This document shows, piece by piece, positions 1 to 11,872 of a stretch of 64,000 nt of DNA. Below the pieces are notes generated by a model. It was given only the letters and a program-made list of their open reading frames with translations, made no database searches and was not told the origin of the DNA. A program made the translations under genes and the position numbers. Source of the DNA: Siphonodentalium dalli (taxonomy: Eukaryota > Mollusca > Scaphopoda > Gadilida > Siphonodentaliidae); the NCBI GenBank assembly GCA_032622095.1, contig CP136064.1, forward strand, positions 132,873,129 through 132,937,128, in the 5' to 3' direction. Every line of letters begins with the position of its first letter. Positions within the stretch are counted from its first letter, which is position 1.

Positions 1-772
1 ATTTGGTCCGTTTTTTTTTGATTGAACTCGTTAACAAACAAATTTGTTTTTGAAACACTGACGCCATTGTAACATTTGCCGGGGTACCCCGTATCACCAC
101 ACCAAATTTTGTCTTCTTACCCTTGCCCATTGATGGATCAAACACCCCTGTTATAGTATACTTGTAATGTTTTCTTTATTTCATTATTATCAAAATCTTT
201 GAAAACTTACCTCTTGCACTGACAAAAATAAGCATACGAGAGTTCTGTGTGGATGTCAATTGGAAAGGTCATCTGATTTTATCTGATATGATTAATAAAC
301 ATATAACAACTGGGGATAATGGGGGTCATTAACGTCCAATTTAAATATGAGATGGAATCCCATGTGTTGTTCTAAACAGTCCAGCTAGTCAACAAATTAT
401 AATTTTCCTTTAGAAGTGATTGAGGTGGTATATATCTGTAACAATATAATCTAGTATATATGGAGTTGTTTGAATATCTGGGCAGTTAAGGGTGGATACT
501 CACATGCATGTAATCTCTGTAATTATCGTGTATTTGGCGTTTTACATGCATCATACAGACACTGTAATGTGTGTCCACTGACAACCCAATCGTTGTCGAC
601 GTGTTGACCGCACTGAGTTCTAGTTCCAATTTAGTCGGGGAATGTAGAGAAACCGCTTTCTTGGACCGAGTCGCCAGGCCACTTAAAATAATTCTTCGTG
701 GGATAACCTATATGGTGGACGTTTTATTTAAATAATTACCAGTCCTCTCTTGATATTTATAGCAATGCTGGA
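1..772. other. A+T-rich stretch without recognised gene
   Basis: No open frame, splice-bordered exon or repeat pair was recognised here. It is ordinary A+T-rich, non-coding-looking sequence, either intron or intergenic DNA upstream of the M13 peptidase exons. Confidence 0.5.
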
Positions 773-1102
773 TCAGGATTTCCCCGATGCAGGGGCTATA
801 TATGATCCCCGAAAGCTACCAGGCGGGGTGGTTAACTCTGAGCTATTTAAGTAATACATATTATATTGTACCTTCTTGCCCAGATTATTCCGACCGATAC
901 ATTCAACTACGTTCCTTAGCGATTTGAAGCTTTCAAGACTCCACGCCAAACAAGCATCATGGTCGAAGCCTGTATATGCCAGACGTGTCGCTTCTGGCGT
1001 TCGTGCACTAATACAATGCCAGAATGATATCACAAAGATTTGACTAATTTCCGCATCAGTAAGAGAAGACATGTTTTGGACTGGCCTTAATGGTGCGTTC
1101 AC
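773..1102 (-). CDS. Unrecognised 109-residue open frame, doubtful
   Basis: This minus-strand frame codes for 109 residues that I do not recognise. An internal methionine at 1072-1070 begins a more protein-like stretch (MSSLTDAEISQIF...), with mixed charged and hydrophobic residues and no low complexity. After the residues NNLGKK there is a good donor-like site (AAG|GTACAA, around 872), so 872-1072 could be an exon of 67 codons. The more upstream start, at 1102, falls inside the terminal repeat of the candidate transposon that begins at 1091, so it is unlikely to be the native start. No neighbouring exon was found. It could equally be a chance frame. Confidence 0.2.
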   Translation of the reverse strand: MNAPLRPVQNMSSLTDAEISQIFVISFWHCISARTPEATRLAYTGFDHDACLAWSLESFKSLRNVVECIGRNNLGKKVQYNMYYLNSSELTTPPGSFRGSYIAPASGKS

Positions 1103-2580
1103 GTGACGGGCAAGAAAATATCAGGTATGCCCCATGTGACTTACTTGACCAATGCAAAAAATAATACAGGAAAATATCCGATGGAGGCAGTGCACTGATA
1201 TGTTGTCGCCTGTGGGTGATATGAGTTCACCATGATTGGTGGTTATTGGTATCCGTTAAATAATCTCAAAGAGATACGATGGTAACCGTTCACGCACTCG
1301 AGCTATGATCAATCACATAGTATCGTCTGTTTCAACAACTCACTTGGTAATTCCATTTTAGATGAGTTGACAGAATCGCTGAAGTATTATATGGATGTGT
1401 GTAGGGACGTATATCTATAGAGGATGTTCCTGTTGGATTTCCAACTGCAATCCCCCCTTGAACCAGGCCCAAATACCAAGATCACATAATTAAATTTGCA
1501 CCCCTCCCCTCGGCTTTGAATTTTCCAGCTGGTACCTCACATGTCTTGTTTTTAACGTGAAATTTTGACTGAACACCGGGGAGGGAGGGACCTCCAAGAT
1601 GTTTCAAACCACTACTTTGACCAAAAGTAATAGAAATGTAAATTTTTGTCTAAAACAACAAATTCCACATGCATCACTTGTTGGAAAATCAGACTACCAG
1701 AACAATCTCAACTCATTGTTGGTGTAAAATTTCCAACTAATATTTTGTCAGGTTTGAAATTTCCAACTAGTGAAAACTTTGACCATAGTGAGAGGGGGTC
1801 CCATGTCCACACATGCACCCCTGTATATTTGGTAATGTAATATACACCTCAACCCCACGAACCAAGCCAAAACTTCATACGGGGTCTCGGTGGGGATGGG
1901 GTCATCCGATTGCCACAAAACCATAATAATTTTTGTCATCCAACATACTTCAAAACTTGTTATTGAGAAAATTGACCGTTGCATATTCATTCATATCCAT
2001 TTATATCCACACAACTGAAACCTATTTGTTTATTCACTGGAATCCATATCAATATTTAAATCCAATTTATATATTAATCTAATCTAATTATAGTGAAATA
2101 TTTAAATTCTTTATATAGCCATTATTGATTGTATTTTGTCATTCAGGGGTGCCGGGTAGACGGCCATTATAGGCCACGGCACTCCACACAATACACATAT
2201 AAATTAACTTATATTATATTGTATTAATGTATATTTACACACTGAGTGTTGTCATCACTAAATCCAGCATTCTGATTGGTCGGCGCCCACGTGGCTAGTT
2301 GCAGTTATTTCTCGGTGAATGCGCAACGCCTCATAACACCAAGCTAATAACACCATCGATACGTCATTAGGTTTGGAAAGACGAACGCGCAATGCTTTGG
2401 GCGCATTTTGACTCGCGCAGGATTGACTTAATACATCATCGGGTTTCAACATGAAGAGAAATTGTTCCTATTAACTTTTGCCAAGGGTGCTATTGGGTAT
2501 TTTGGGCTGATCTTGTCACGATACACTTTTCGATTTAAATATATTTACAAAAGTGGCTTTTTCGCTAAATGTATATAAAT

Positions 2581-2703
2581 ATAAGGATTAACTGTCATGT
2601 GGACTATTTTTATGGAGATGTAACGGTGTTTTACACAAGTTATGTCCACTTACATCACCGTTACATCTCCATAAAAACAGTCCACATGACAGTTAATCCT
2701 TAT
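2581..2703. repeat. Long hairpin, 48-bp arms
   Basis: Bases 2581-2628 and 2656-2703 are near-perfect inverted copies around a 27-base loop. The arm reads ATAAGGATTAACTGTCATG and so on. It abuts a LINE-type 3' tail on its right and may be part of that element's 3' untranslated region. Confidence 0.8.
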
Positions 2704-2745
2704 ATAATGTATTGTATTGTGAAATAAAATATTATCCTATCCTAT
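2704..2745 (+). mobile_element. LINE 3' tail with TATCC repeats
   Basis: The sequence GAAATAAAATATTATCCTAT is nearly the same as the 3' end of LINE-C (complement of 5776-5815, ending in ATAAAATTATCCTATCC). This indicates a second 3'-terminal fragment of that family on the plus strand. No coding part is attached. Confidence 0.5.
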
Positions 2746-3243
2746 GCATGTACTTTGAAATTATAACAGGCGTGAACCTATTTCCAAATGACGTGACCAT
2801 TTTATCATATATCGAAGGTTTTTATGCACGAGAGCAGTAACGTGGCTTCAGGTCGGTGGGTGCCTCATCCCACCGACTGCGGTAATATATGTTGAGTTGG
2901 AAATTTCATATAATGTAATGAATTGCCAATATGGACTATAGGTTGTTTACCGGACGCAATTCACTTGAACCACCACGACTAATACTGTTATGATTGAGCT
3001 CAATCAACGCTATCAAAACCGCCGCGTTTTCACGAGCGTAATCTTTGCAGCAAGAAAATAACAGGGTTCAATGTACCTGATATTTTCTTGCAGATATTTC
3101 TTGCAGCTTCATGTGAACGCACCATAAGTGTCCTGATAGCATACAGTTTGACTTCGCTTATCACTACTCACATGTCTGGCCTGTTAACAATGAACCGCTA
3201 GCGAGCAGTTGATTAATGTTGTCAATTATTGGTGTGGCCATGC

Positions 3244-4183
3244 AAAATACATGTATTTTACATACAGAAATTACATGCATGTGTGTATCCACCCTAAACG
3301 TGGCAGAGATACAGATTTCACACTTTTGCTTCCAAAGAGGTGACATCAACTCCTAAATATATCCTCGGAAATCACTAAACTATTCGATCCCACAATGAGA
3401 GGTCCTTGGATGATGTGAATAGGGCAGAGCTGTGACATTTAAAACTACCCCAACCATCCAAAATACTTTAACCCCTTCTTAATACAAATTATTTGAACTT
3501 TTAAATTAAAGTTGAATTCCTGTGATAATAGTTTTGATAATCTGAATTATAGCAGGGAAACTCCCAGATACGGTCTCAGTTGAGAAAACATTTTGTTGTG
3601 TAATCTTATTGGGCGTACTCTATTTGTTTGCATGGAGTACTCTGGTAACTTCCATTGCGTATATACACGATTGCAATTGGACAAATATATGTGTTTTCAG
3701 CAGCGCCTGTATCTTTCATTTAAATTGTAAAGGAAACACAATTGAGATAATATTTTTGTGTTGAACGTTGTTGGGACAACATGAATATGATCACATATTA
3801 TAGACCATTTCCATTATATACATTGATATTACTGTAAATTCATCTTATATACAGGAGCAGAATAAACACAAGTTTTAATAATTTTTAAGTTGATATGCCA
3901 ATTGATACCAGAGAAGAATGCGGAGGTGAAAACTTACATTTATTTTATTGTTGAATACACCCATTAAGCAACTTCCTTTAGTCATAACATATATCATCAA
4001 CATACCATAACATTATCTGGACCATATGCATTTGCATGCATTCTTCTTTCGAACGACGAGTCGCTAGATAAATGGTTACCAGTGTTCTACATTGGTGCCT
4101 CGTGTGCTCGGAGTTAGTAAAAAAAAAAAGGGGAAAGTCGCGCGAGGCAATTTGAATAAACCGATTTTTTTGGTGATTACAAT
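3244..4183 (+). repeat. ~930-bp direct repeat, left copy
   Basis: It matches 20275-21196 almost base for base, from AAAATACATGTATTTTACAT through to GGTGAT(T)ACAAT. Small differences include a 13-base insertion near 3800 and the length of an A run near 4120. The two copies lie exactly outside the two ends of LINE-A, so the simplest reading is a very long target-site duplication. It is not LTR-like: no TG..CA ends, primer site or polypurine tract was seen. Confidence 0.85.
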
Positions 4184-5770
4184 TACACAGAGAAATGCGC
4201 TCTTATCGCAGCACATGGTTATCAGAGGGAAGGCCTAGAGGGCACTCGCACCAAAGTTACTCGTTGTATAAAGAATCAAAGCGATTATTTCGAAAAGAAT
4301 TATGCAAATGCAATTCGAAATTCATATCTGACCAGAATAATAAATTAGACCAAGCTGCCGAAATGGACCAGAAACTATTTTTTAGAAAATTTAATTCGGT
4401 TAGATCTAAACGAAAAGAGACAAATAGCAGCATATTTGTGGTTGATGACATCACGCTTAGAACACGCACTGAAATAACTGATGCATGGGCAAATTATTAT
4501 GAAACTTTATATTCCCCGCTTAGGTCCGATGAATTTGACAACTCTTTCTTTAACGACATTAATGAACTAGTGTCTGATCTCTTAAATTACCCCGACCGTG
4601 GGCCATACGATGACATAATGACATACCCTGTGTCCATGGAAGAACTGACAACGGTCTTAAAATCACTGAAAAGAGGCAAAGCTGCCGGCTCAGATTTATT
4701 ATGTTACGAATACATCATATATGGTGGACATCACTTAATGATACTTAGCAAAGCTACTCTCATATATGCTTCGTTTTTCACATATCCCCAAAAAAGCTAA
4801 ATTAGGTGTGATTGTGTCGTTGTACAAGGGATGGGGCAAATCGAAATCAAAGTTCGACAGTTACCGAGCCATTACTCCCAGTCATATACAAAATACTTGA
4901 AAGAATCGTTCTGAACCGCATGGAGAGAAACGCCCCTAACCTGATATAAACCCACCCTTTGCAACACGGTTTTCAAAAAAAAATAAGCTGTCTTATGTCA
5001 TCATACATAATTCAGGAAAGCATTTCGTATGCAGGGGAAAATAATTCACGTCTTTTCGCATGTTTTCTAGATGTACGCAAAGCCTTTGATACTGTCTGGA
5101 TCAACGGCCTTCTATACAAGCTTTTTGAACAGGGAGCAAATTGTGGTCTTTTGCGTTTATTCAACCAATAACTGGCGTGAGCTGCAATATACGCCACGAA
5201 AATCTGACATCACGTATAATATCTATTAGCCAGGGAACAAGGCAGGGAAGTACCCTCGCCCCGATTTTCTACGCCATCTACAGACAGTTTGCTCAGTGAG
5301 CTCGAACACTCGAACTTTGGTTTCAGGCTGCGAGATATCAACTGCTCGTCTCCCACACAGGCAGATGATATGACCCTCCTCTCGCTTTCATCATATGGCA
5401 TACAAAAATTGTGTAATATATGTGGCAATTACAGTAAAAAATGGCGATTTATGTATAACCAACAGAAATGTCAGGTAATTATCTTCAATGAGAAATCTAA
5501 ATACGCCTCTATCAATCGCACATGGATGCTAAATGGCATAGCAGTTAATAAAACGGATTCAGTCACGCACCTGGGCATACCATTACACAAAAGTGACTTT
5601 CCAAACACTCTTACAGAAAGTGTCAGCTCAAAAATTCGGTCGACATATCTTATGTTAAGCACTGCTGGTCTGTACGCAGGAGGCATAACACCTCAGAGTT
5701 CAATGGTAATATATAAATCAGTGGTACTTTCTCGTGGACTTTACGGTCCAGAATTTCTCTGTGGCTTATC
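4184..5770 (+). pseudogene. LINE-A, 5' part: broken reverse transcriptase
   Basis: This is the 5'-truncated coding region of a non-LTR retrotransposon. It starts in the linker between endonuclease and reverse transcriptase (GRPRGHSHQSYSLYKESKR, matching GRPHSHDAQSYVLYKESKR in LINE-B). The endonuclease domain is absent. RT landmarks are visible: SLKRGKAAGSD near 4660, HGFQKKISC near 4965, motif A (FLDVRKAFDTVW) near 5070, and motif C core QADDMTLLS near 5360. The frame shifts near 4800, between 4860 and 4960, and again near 5165-5280, so it is dead. The reading stops at 5770, where the palindromic Polinton complex begins. The C-terminal remainder resumes at 19009 after about 60 bp have been lost. 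Confidence 0.9.
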
Positions 5771-5775
5771 AGTAG

Positions 5776-7458
5776 GATAGGATAGGATAATTTTATTTAC
5801 AATATACACACATGGAAAGTACAATTACAAATAAATATAATATTGATAGACTATACATGTATATTGCTAGGGGCGATATAGTCATGACTGACTGTCTTCC
5901 TATCACCCCTGGGTGTGGTGACAGATTATATGATGAAGATGGCCGAATTAATTTGATTGTTTTTAGGTTACGTTTATCGTGTGCAGACTGGTTTTTTGTA
6001 TATATAGGCGTTGTTAGGGCGATGGTACGAAAAGTGGTTCATATGTATGGGCACCTACTTGGTCGATATACTGAATGAATACTATGAATATTCATGTGTG
6101 AGTGGAACCGAGTAGGAATAATGTGAGTGAGGTTTTGGGAATGTTTTTTGTTTTTGTTATCAGAAAATTATATATCGTTTGTGCAATCAGGGCATCTTCG
6201 GTTTTTGCATCGCACGCTAGCTGGATAGGTATTAATAATATCCGTTTTCAAACGTTTTCGGAACACATGTCTTGATTGTTTAGAGGTATATTTACTTTCG
6301 AGGGAATTCCACATAAAGGGGAATGAATGGTATGGGAGAACTTTAGAAAAAGAGATGGTCCTGAATTTTTTTTGTACTATAGGATTAAGTTGTCGTCTAT
6401 TTGGTTCCGCTCTCTTGTCATACATACCAGAAAAAGACACTGGTAAGCGATCGTAGTACCAATCATGCATGAAAATGGATGCATGTAATTTATGTAAATC
6501 ATTTATTTTTAAAATGTTTTCTTGTTTGAAAAGAGGATCGGTGTGACTTCTATATTTTTTGTTACATATAATTCTCATGGCTCGTTTTTGTAATAAATAT
6601 AGTTTCTTCACTGCTGGCACATGTCCCCATATTTGGATGCCATAAACTAAGTGGCTTTGAATTAGGGCGAAGTATAATGTTTTGAGAGCCTTGCTCGGGA
6701 GAAAATGTTTAACTTTATTAATGCAATAAATTGCATGTGCCATTTTTGAGCATACAATAGAAATGTGTTTATTAAAGGTCAGGTTTTCATCTATATGGAT
6801 ACCTAAAAATTTGGCAGACGATTCGCTCCGCATGTTCCCTATCCGTAGAAGTTCGGCTCCATTGAGATATATTTTAATTGTATTCCATTTTTTGTCATTG
6901 TTTTGTGGATGCAAGAGCATATAATTGCTTTTGTTAGCATTGATGGCTAGTTTGTTGCAGCAACACCAGTCAGATAGATTTCTTAATTCGTTATTGACAT
7001 AACTTTGGATTAACGCTTCATTTTGTCCACTGGCCATAAGGGTTGTATCGTCGGCATATGATAAGAGATCCATAGTAGTTGCATTTGACATATCGTTCAC
7101 GTAGAGGAGAAAAATTATGGGCCCGAGTAAGGAGCCCTGAGGAACACCACATGATGTTTTTAGGAGATTTGACTTGCTTCCATTGAATTCTACGTATTGT
7201 CGTCTCTCATTGAGATAGCTTCGAAACCAGTTGTTTGCCATGCCTCTAATTCCATAATGTTCAAGTTTTGTAAGTAAGATTTCGTGGTTTATTGTGTCAA
7301 AAGCTTTGGACAGATCAAGAAAAAGGGCTACTGTGGAATCTTTCGTGGGCTTGTCGTTATTTTTTACAACATGATCCAGTAGATGAATGATGGGATGAAA
7401 AGTTGAATGGTTTGGGCGAAATCCGTACTGATGTTTAAATAAGATGTCCGATTCATTA
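5776..7458 (-). mobile_element. LINE-C, 5'-truncated non-LTR retrotransposon
   Basis: The element runs on the minus strand. Its 3' end (AAAATTATCCTATCCTATC) is at 5776 and its truncated 5' end is at 7458. AGTAG flanks it on both sides (5771-5775 and 7459-7463). The uninterrupted form of the same junction, GGCTTATC|AGTAGTATAGG, survives in inverted form at 17622-17640, so the limits are well supported. It inserted after the inverted duplication had formed, because the right copy of the junction lacks it. Bases 5776-6167 are 3' untranslated. Confidence 0.88.
6168..7458 (-). pseudogene. LINE-C reverse transcriptase (N-terminally truncated)
   Basis: This frame is open from the 5' truncation point to its stop at 6168, about 430 codons; the first methionine, at 7241, is internal. 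It contains the RT finger segment [11 protein letters not shown], motif A ([17 protein letters not shown], about 7260-7330), motif B ([20 protein letters not shown]), motif C (SYADDTTLM, near 7060) and the thumb/C-terminal region with a KFLGIHIDE motif. The end carries a small Cys cluster (CKNRRCPDC). The pattern is that of Jockey/CR1-type non-LTR elements. The endonuclease and ORF1 are missing, so this copy cannot be autonomous, but the remaining frame has no internal break and looks young. Confidence 0.9.
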
Positions 7459-8957
7459 AGTAGTATAGGAAGAGTATTCTAGTAGACGGTTTGATTGTTG
7501 ATTTGAGCGCCTGATCCTGAGCTAACAGGGGTTACAGGTCACGCCGCGTGGGTGTATATGGGTGAACGTTATCACCAATAAAGCGCGTTATCGTGGCGGG
7601 TACGTCTAGGTCAACAACAAACAAAATATTCCGCAACAAGTCGACTAAGGTTATCACGAGAATAGCGCCTAATTATTGCGGGTACTAAACAATGCGTGTA
7701 TGTCTAAATGATATCTCTCTCGCGTTAACCCTACCGCTTATCGCCTATTCATGTAATATGAAAGAAAATATGTACTCGGGTGACAGCTATCAGAGGTATA
7801 TATTAATCACGAGAATAACTCGCCAGCGTCGCGCGCGGTAGCGATAAACCAGATCGCGTGTACTATACACAGTGGTAGATAATATATGTATTGGTTTGAC
7901 TGCCTAAACCCTAAGCGCCTAATCCTGAGCTATCAGGGTGGGGTTATATGTCACGCCGCGTGGGTGTATATGGGCGAATGTTATCACGATAATAGCGCCT
8001 CATTATCGCGGGTACTAAACAATGCGTGTATATCTAAACGATATATCCCGCGCGTTAACCCTACCGCTTATCGCCTGCGTTTTCAATAAACGATATATCC
8101 CTCGCGTTAACCCGAGAGCTTATCGCCTATCAATGTAATATGAAATAAAATAGGGTGTGTGTACTAGGGATATAGGTTATCCGCAGTATTTGATCAAGGT
8201 ATATATTAATATGCGGGTATATAATCGTAAGTATTTGTTTTTGTCACGGAAGTAAAAGAATTATTGAAGACTTCCAATAGACTATATCTGAGAAATTTCT
8301 TGCGCACAAATTCTATAGTTATAGTTATTATAATAGTGATTATTGTAAGCCTAATAAATCTGATAACAGGGATATACTAATGCACTTTACGGTCTGGCAA
8401 TTCTTTCGCTGGTTCAACAAAGAAACCTCTTCAATATTTATCCGGCACCTCATGGGGGGGGGGGGGGGGGGGTGTTACTTCACCGATAATCCCTATTACC
8501 ACACCCAAATATTGATATAGTGGTATGTCTCCACCCACACCCCTATATTTATGTCCAAATACAATAAATGGAACCCAACACAAACAAATAAACAACTAAT
8601 GTATCAACATTTGCTTTATTCGACACCAAGAATAACAGGTTTATTTCAGTTAATTATCCATATTGTCATCGTCGTCATCTTGCTCAGAGTCTATATGTTT
8701 ATCGTTTTTTTCCTTACTGTTATTCTTCATGTACTCCATCAGGAGGGGTTTATATCTCCTCAATGAAATCCGAACGGCAGGGAGTATATCATAGCTATCA
8801 TCTAGCATCTTATACACACGATCCATGATTTTGATATGAGTTTTCCCACCACTAACTTCGAGTAAATTTTGTATAAATGCAGCGTATATGTTTAAAAAAC
8901 GCCTCTCATATTCTGGCCATATCTTCACATTTGATTTTTCTTCAGCCTCTTCTTCCG
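7459..8957 (+). repeat. Left arm of the Polinton palindrome
   Basis: The arm is the inverted match of 9808-10989 plus 17401-17632. Within it a ~407-bp unit is present at least twice (from about 7508 and about 7915), marked by GTCACGCCGCGTGGGTGTAT, TAGCGCCT, GCGGGTACTAAACAATGCG and CCCTACCGCTTATCGCC. A partial third unit begins near 8085. Such subterminal tandem repeats are common in Polinton ends. A run of G at 8455-8472 is longer here than the matching C run in the right arm (10292-10301). The 67-codon open frame at 7886-8089 falls in the repeat unit and is probably not a gene. Confidence 0.85.
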
Positions 8958-9807
8958 TCAACCCTTTCTTCATATAGCTTTCAACTAATTCGTCTAATTC
9001 TGCTTTATTGTCATCTAGGGCCTGTAACCACACATCTTCGAAATAGTCGTTTTCTTTTTCAGTCGGAAGTGTTAATATTTGTCTGTCCTGGTCCGGAATT
9101 GATTCTATTTTCTTTGTGTCAATTTTCTGTTTTTTATTATTCATCGGTGCTTCTTCACTTGCTTCTCTTTTCTTCCTATCAGAACACCAATTTGTAATGT
9201 GCCTTTGTATATCATGCTGGGTCTCAAACACGACACCACAATCGTCACAGCTTGGCATGATACCGTCTTCGCTTTCAGAGTCGTATTCCTGCTCTGACAA
9301 TAGCCTAGGGTATGTCGTTTCACTGAGGTTATCTTTCGCTTGATGCGTTATCACCTCGACGGACTCATCAACAGTACTGTTATTTGGTAATATGCTTTCT
9401 TCTTTTATACTGGCCTTTGTCAACATTATATTACTGCGCAGTCGCAAACTTTCTGGAGTATTCGTTTTTAAGTCAACTACGAGATAACCAAATGGTTGAT
9501 TGGTAGCTTTATTGAAATGGGACATAAAGTGTTGCGTTTTCTCTGGATACATTTGACGAGCTAGAGTCATAACCTGCATTTTATCTATGGGGTTGTTGAA
9601 TAGAATCAAGTAGTGGCAATTTCTCCGTTGGGTGGGGTCCTTGTTATAGTACAGAGATTGGTTAATCGCAAACACGGATATACCCAAATGGTGACTACCC
9701 TCGGTAAATAATTCAGTAACCCGCGAATCCTTGGACGCCGTAGACATAAGGTCATCAAGTACAATCAGACATTTTTTTCCAGAATGAATGAGGGTGTCCA
9801 AATTAGT
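8650..9807 (-). pseudogene. Polinton-type packaging ATPase, Walker-B half, with C2H2 finger
   Basis: This is a truncated member of the FtsK/HerA-like (A32-type) DNA-packaging ATPases found in Polintons and related viruses. The Walker B strand KKCLIVLDDLM (near 9740-9770) is followed by a family-like stretch: LFTEGSHHLGISVFAINQSL, a conserved asparagine-containing LILFNNPIDKMQ, LARQMYP and PFGYLVVDL. A C2H2-type finger follows (CDDCGVVF...HDIQRHITNWC, near 9180-9250), then a basic NLS-like stretch (NNKKQK), an acidic region and a C-terminal domain I do not recognise, ending in a D-rich tail. The Walker A half is missing because the palindrome axis replaces it. The frame stays open to 9888, but residues beyond 9807 are antisense of the C-terminal region of the other arm. 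Confidence 0.75.
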
Positions 9808-10115
9808 CGGAAGAAGAGGCTGAAGAAAAATCAAATGTGAAGATATGGCCCGAATATGAGAGGCGTTTTTTAAACATATACGCTGCATTTATACAAAATT
9901 TACTCGAAGTTAGTGGTGGGAAAACTCATATCAAAATCATGGATCGTGTGTATAAGATGCTAGATGATAGCTATGATATACTCCCTGCCGTTCGGATTTC
10001 ATTGAGGAGATATAAACCCCTCCTGATGGAGTACATGAAGAATAACAGTAAGGACAAAAACGATAAACATATAGACTCTGAGCAAGATGACGACGATGAC
10101 AATATGGATAATTAA
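9808..10115 (+). pseudogene. Duplicated C-terminal end of the ATPase-like gene
   Basis: This is the mirror copy of 8650-8957. The readable part (from KIWPEYERRFLNIYAAF to the DDDDDNMDN tail) is almost identical to the C-terminus of the minus-strand gene, with an E to D change near the end. It has no upstream coding region because it begins at the palindrome edge. It shows that the right arm is a copy of the left and not an independent gene. Confidence 0.88.
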
Positions 10116-10989
10116 CTGAAATAAACCTGTTATTCTTGGTGTCGAATAAAGCAAATGTTGATACATTAGTTGTTTATTTGTTTGTGTTGGGTTCCATTTA
10201 TTGTATTATGACATAAATATAGGGGTGTGGGTGGAGACATACCACTATATCAATATTTGGGTGTGGTAATAGGGATTCTCGGTGAAGTAACACCTCCCCC
10301 CCCCATGAGGTGCCGGATAAATATTGAATAGGTTTCTTTGTTGAACCAGCGAAAGAATTGCCAGACCGTATAGTGCATTAGTATATCCCTGTTATCAGAT
10401 TTATTAGGCTTACAACAATCACTATTATAATAACTATAACTATAGAATTTGTGCGCGAGAAATTTCTCAGATATAGTCTATTGGAAGTCTTCAATAATGC
10501 TTTTACTTCCGTGACAAAAAACAAATACTTACGATTATATACCCGCGTATTAATATATACCTTGATCAAATACTGCGGATAACCTATATCCCTAGTACAC
10601 ACACCCTATTTTATTTCATATTACATTGATAGGCGATAAGCTCTCGGGTTAACGCGAGGGATATATCGTTTATTGGAAACGCAGGCGATAAGCGGTAGGG
10701 TTAACGCGCGGGATATATCGTTTAGATATACACGCATTGTTTAGTACCCGCGATAATGAGGCGCTATTATTGTGATAACATTCGCCCATATACACCCACG
10801 CGGCGTGACATATAACCCCACCCTGATAGCTCAGGATTAGGCGCTTAGGGTTTAGGCAGTCAAACCAATACATATATTATCTACCACTGTGTATAGTACA
10901 CGCGATCTGGTTTATCGCTACCGCGCGCGACGCTGGCGAGTTATTCTCGTGATTAATATATACCTCTGATAGCTGTCACCCGAGTACAT
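9808..10989 (-). repeat. Right arm of the Polinton palindrome, inner part
   Basis: It is the inverted match of 7769-8957, interrupted at 10989 by LINE-B. The arm resumes at 17401. The open frame at 10670-10873 mirrors the one at 7886-8089 with a single residue change. Confidence 0.88.
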
Positions 10990-11872
10990 AGGTGGAGAAT
11001 TGTCGTTCCTGACTGACTGACGTGTTTCATATGTGCTCCAATAAAATGTCACAAAATATCTAAATCTATTGTTCTAACCATATCAGGAATTTTTCTGCAT
11101 GTGGCGATTCTATCCGTGCGATTGGATCACTGGACTTATATGTTAAATTCCATTGAAAATGTGAGTTTTCAAAAGCATATCTGACTCATAACTCCTCTGT
11201 TTACGTCGCCATTTTGTTTTTGGCCAACGTCTTGTCTTCACTATTGTAATTTCTACAACGGCTCTTGTCAAGGAGCACTTCTCGGCGACTTATCAAGATA
11301 TCCACAGCCGCTGCATTATTGGAGAAGGTGTGATAAACTATGCTCGCCAGAACCTATGTTTCTCATTGAGAGTGAGGTATCGACTGACAATCTAGTTACC
11401 GTAAGGTGTGACAAACAACACTGTGATTAACTGGTGATAGTCTTGCAGTTTCGAGGACAACATTCGAAATGTGTGATCAACAAACAATGAAATCCAATCA
11501 TGCTAATTCAAGGACCGACACTGATCTCTCCACTAAGCTGCATGGCCCAGGCGGTCTGAATTATAGACTCCCCAGTGGTAAATGTTCGCGGACACACCCG
11601 ACAGACAACGCTGATCTGCCTGGTGGCCACCGTTCTTTCATACCAATTATTAACTGTACGTGTGTGTACTCATTGGTCGCGCAGAGCGGCAACACATATT
11701 ATATCTGGTCGTCACCACATGCACCCCACATAAAGCGATCAAAGGACACGATGTCAGTGTGATAATTGTTAGAAAGACACACCTCAAACATTCATACGTG
11801 TGTCCTGGAAGTCAACTCTGACCTACATATACCTGTCAACCCTGTGTCTGATGTCAATACTCGGCTCCCACT

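Larger units (their letters stand above)
1091..3124. mobile_element. Candidate TIR element, PIF/Harbinger-like
   Basis: The ends are inverted: TGGTGCGTTCACGTGA at 1091-1106 matches the complement of 3109-3124 at 15 of 16 bases. A second inverted block, GCAAGAAAATATCAGGTA, lies just inside at 1110-1127 and 3074-3091. Both outer flanks carry TAA (before 1091 and after 3124), which fits the 3-bp TWA target duplication of PIF/Harbinger elements. The ~2 kb interior has no recognisable transposase and contains a hairpin and a LINE 3' tail, so it would be a non-autonomous or decayed element. It could also be two unrelated MITE ends. Confidence 0.4.

Noticed and set aside
7886-8089. 67-codon open frame, mirrored at 10670-10873 with one residue change
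   Set aside because: It lies inside the ~407-bp subterminal repeat unit of the Polinton arm. Its conservation reflects the recent duplication of the arm, and the other repeat unit is not open in this frame.
9808-9888. Apparent N-terminus of the ATPase-like frame
   Set aside because: It is the antisense of the C-terminal coding region of the other palindrome arm, so it is not a native protein segment.
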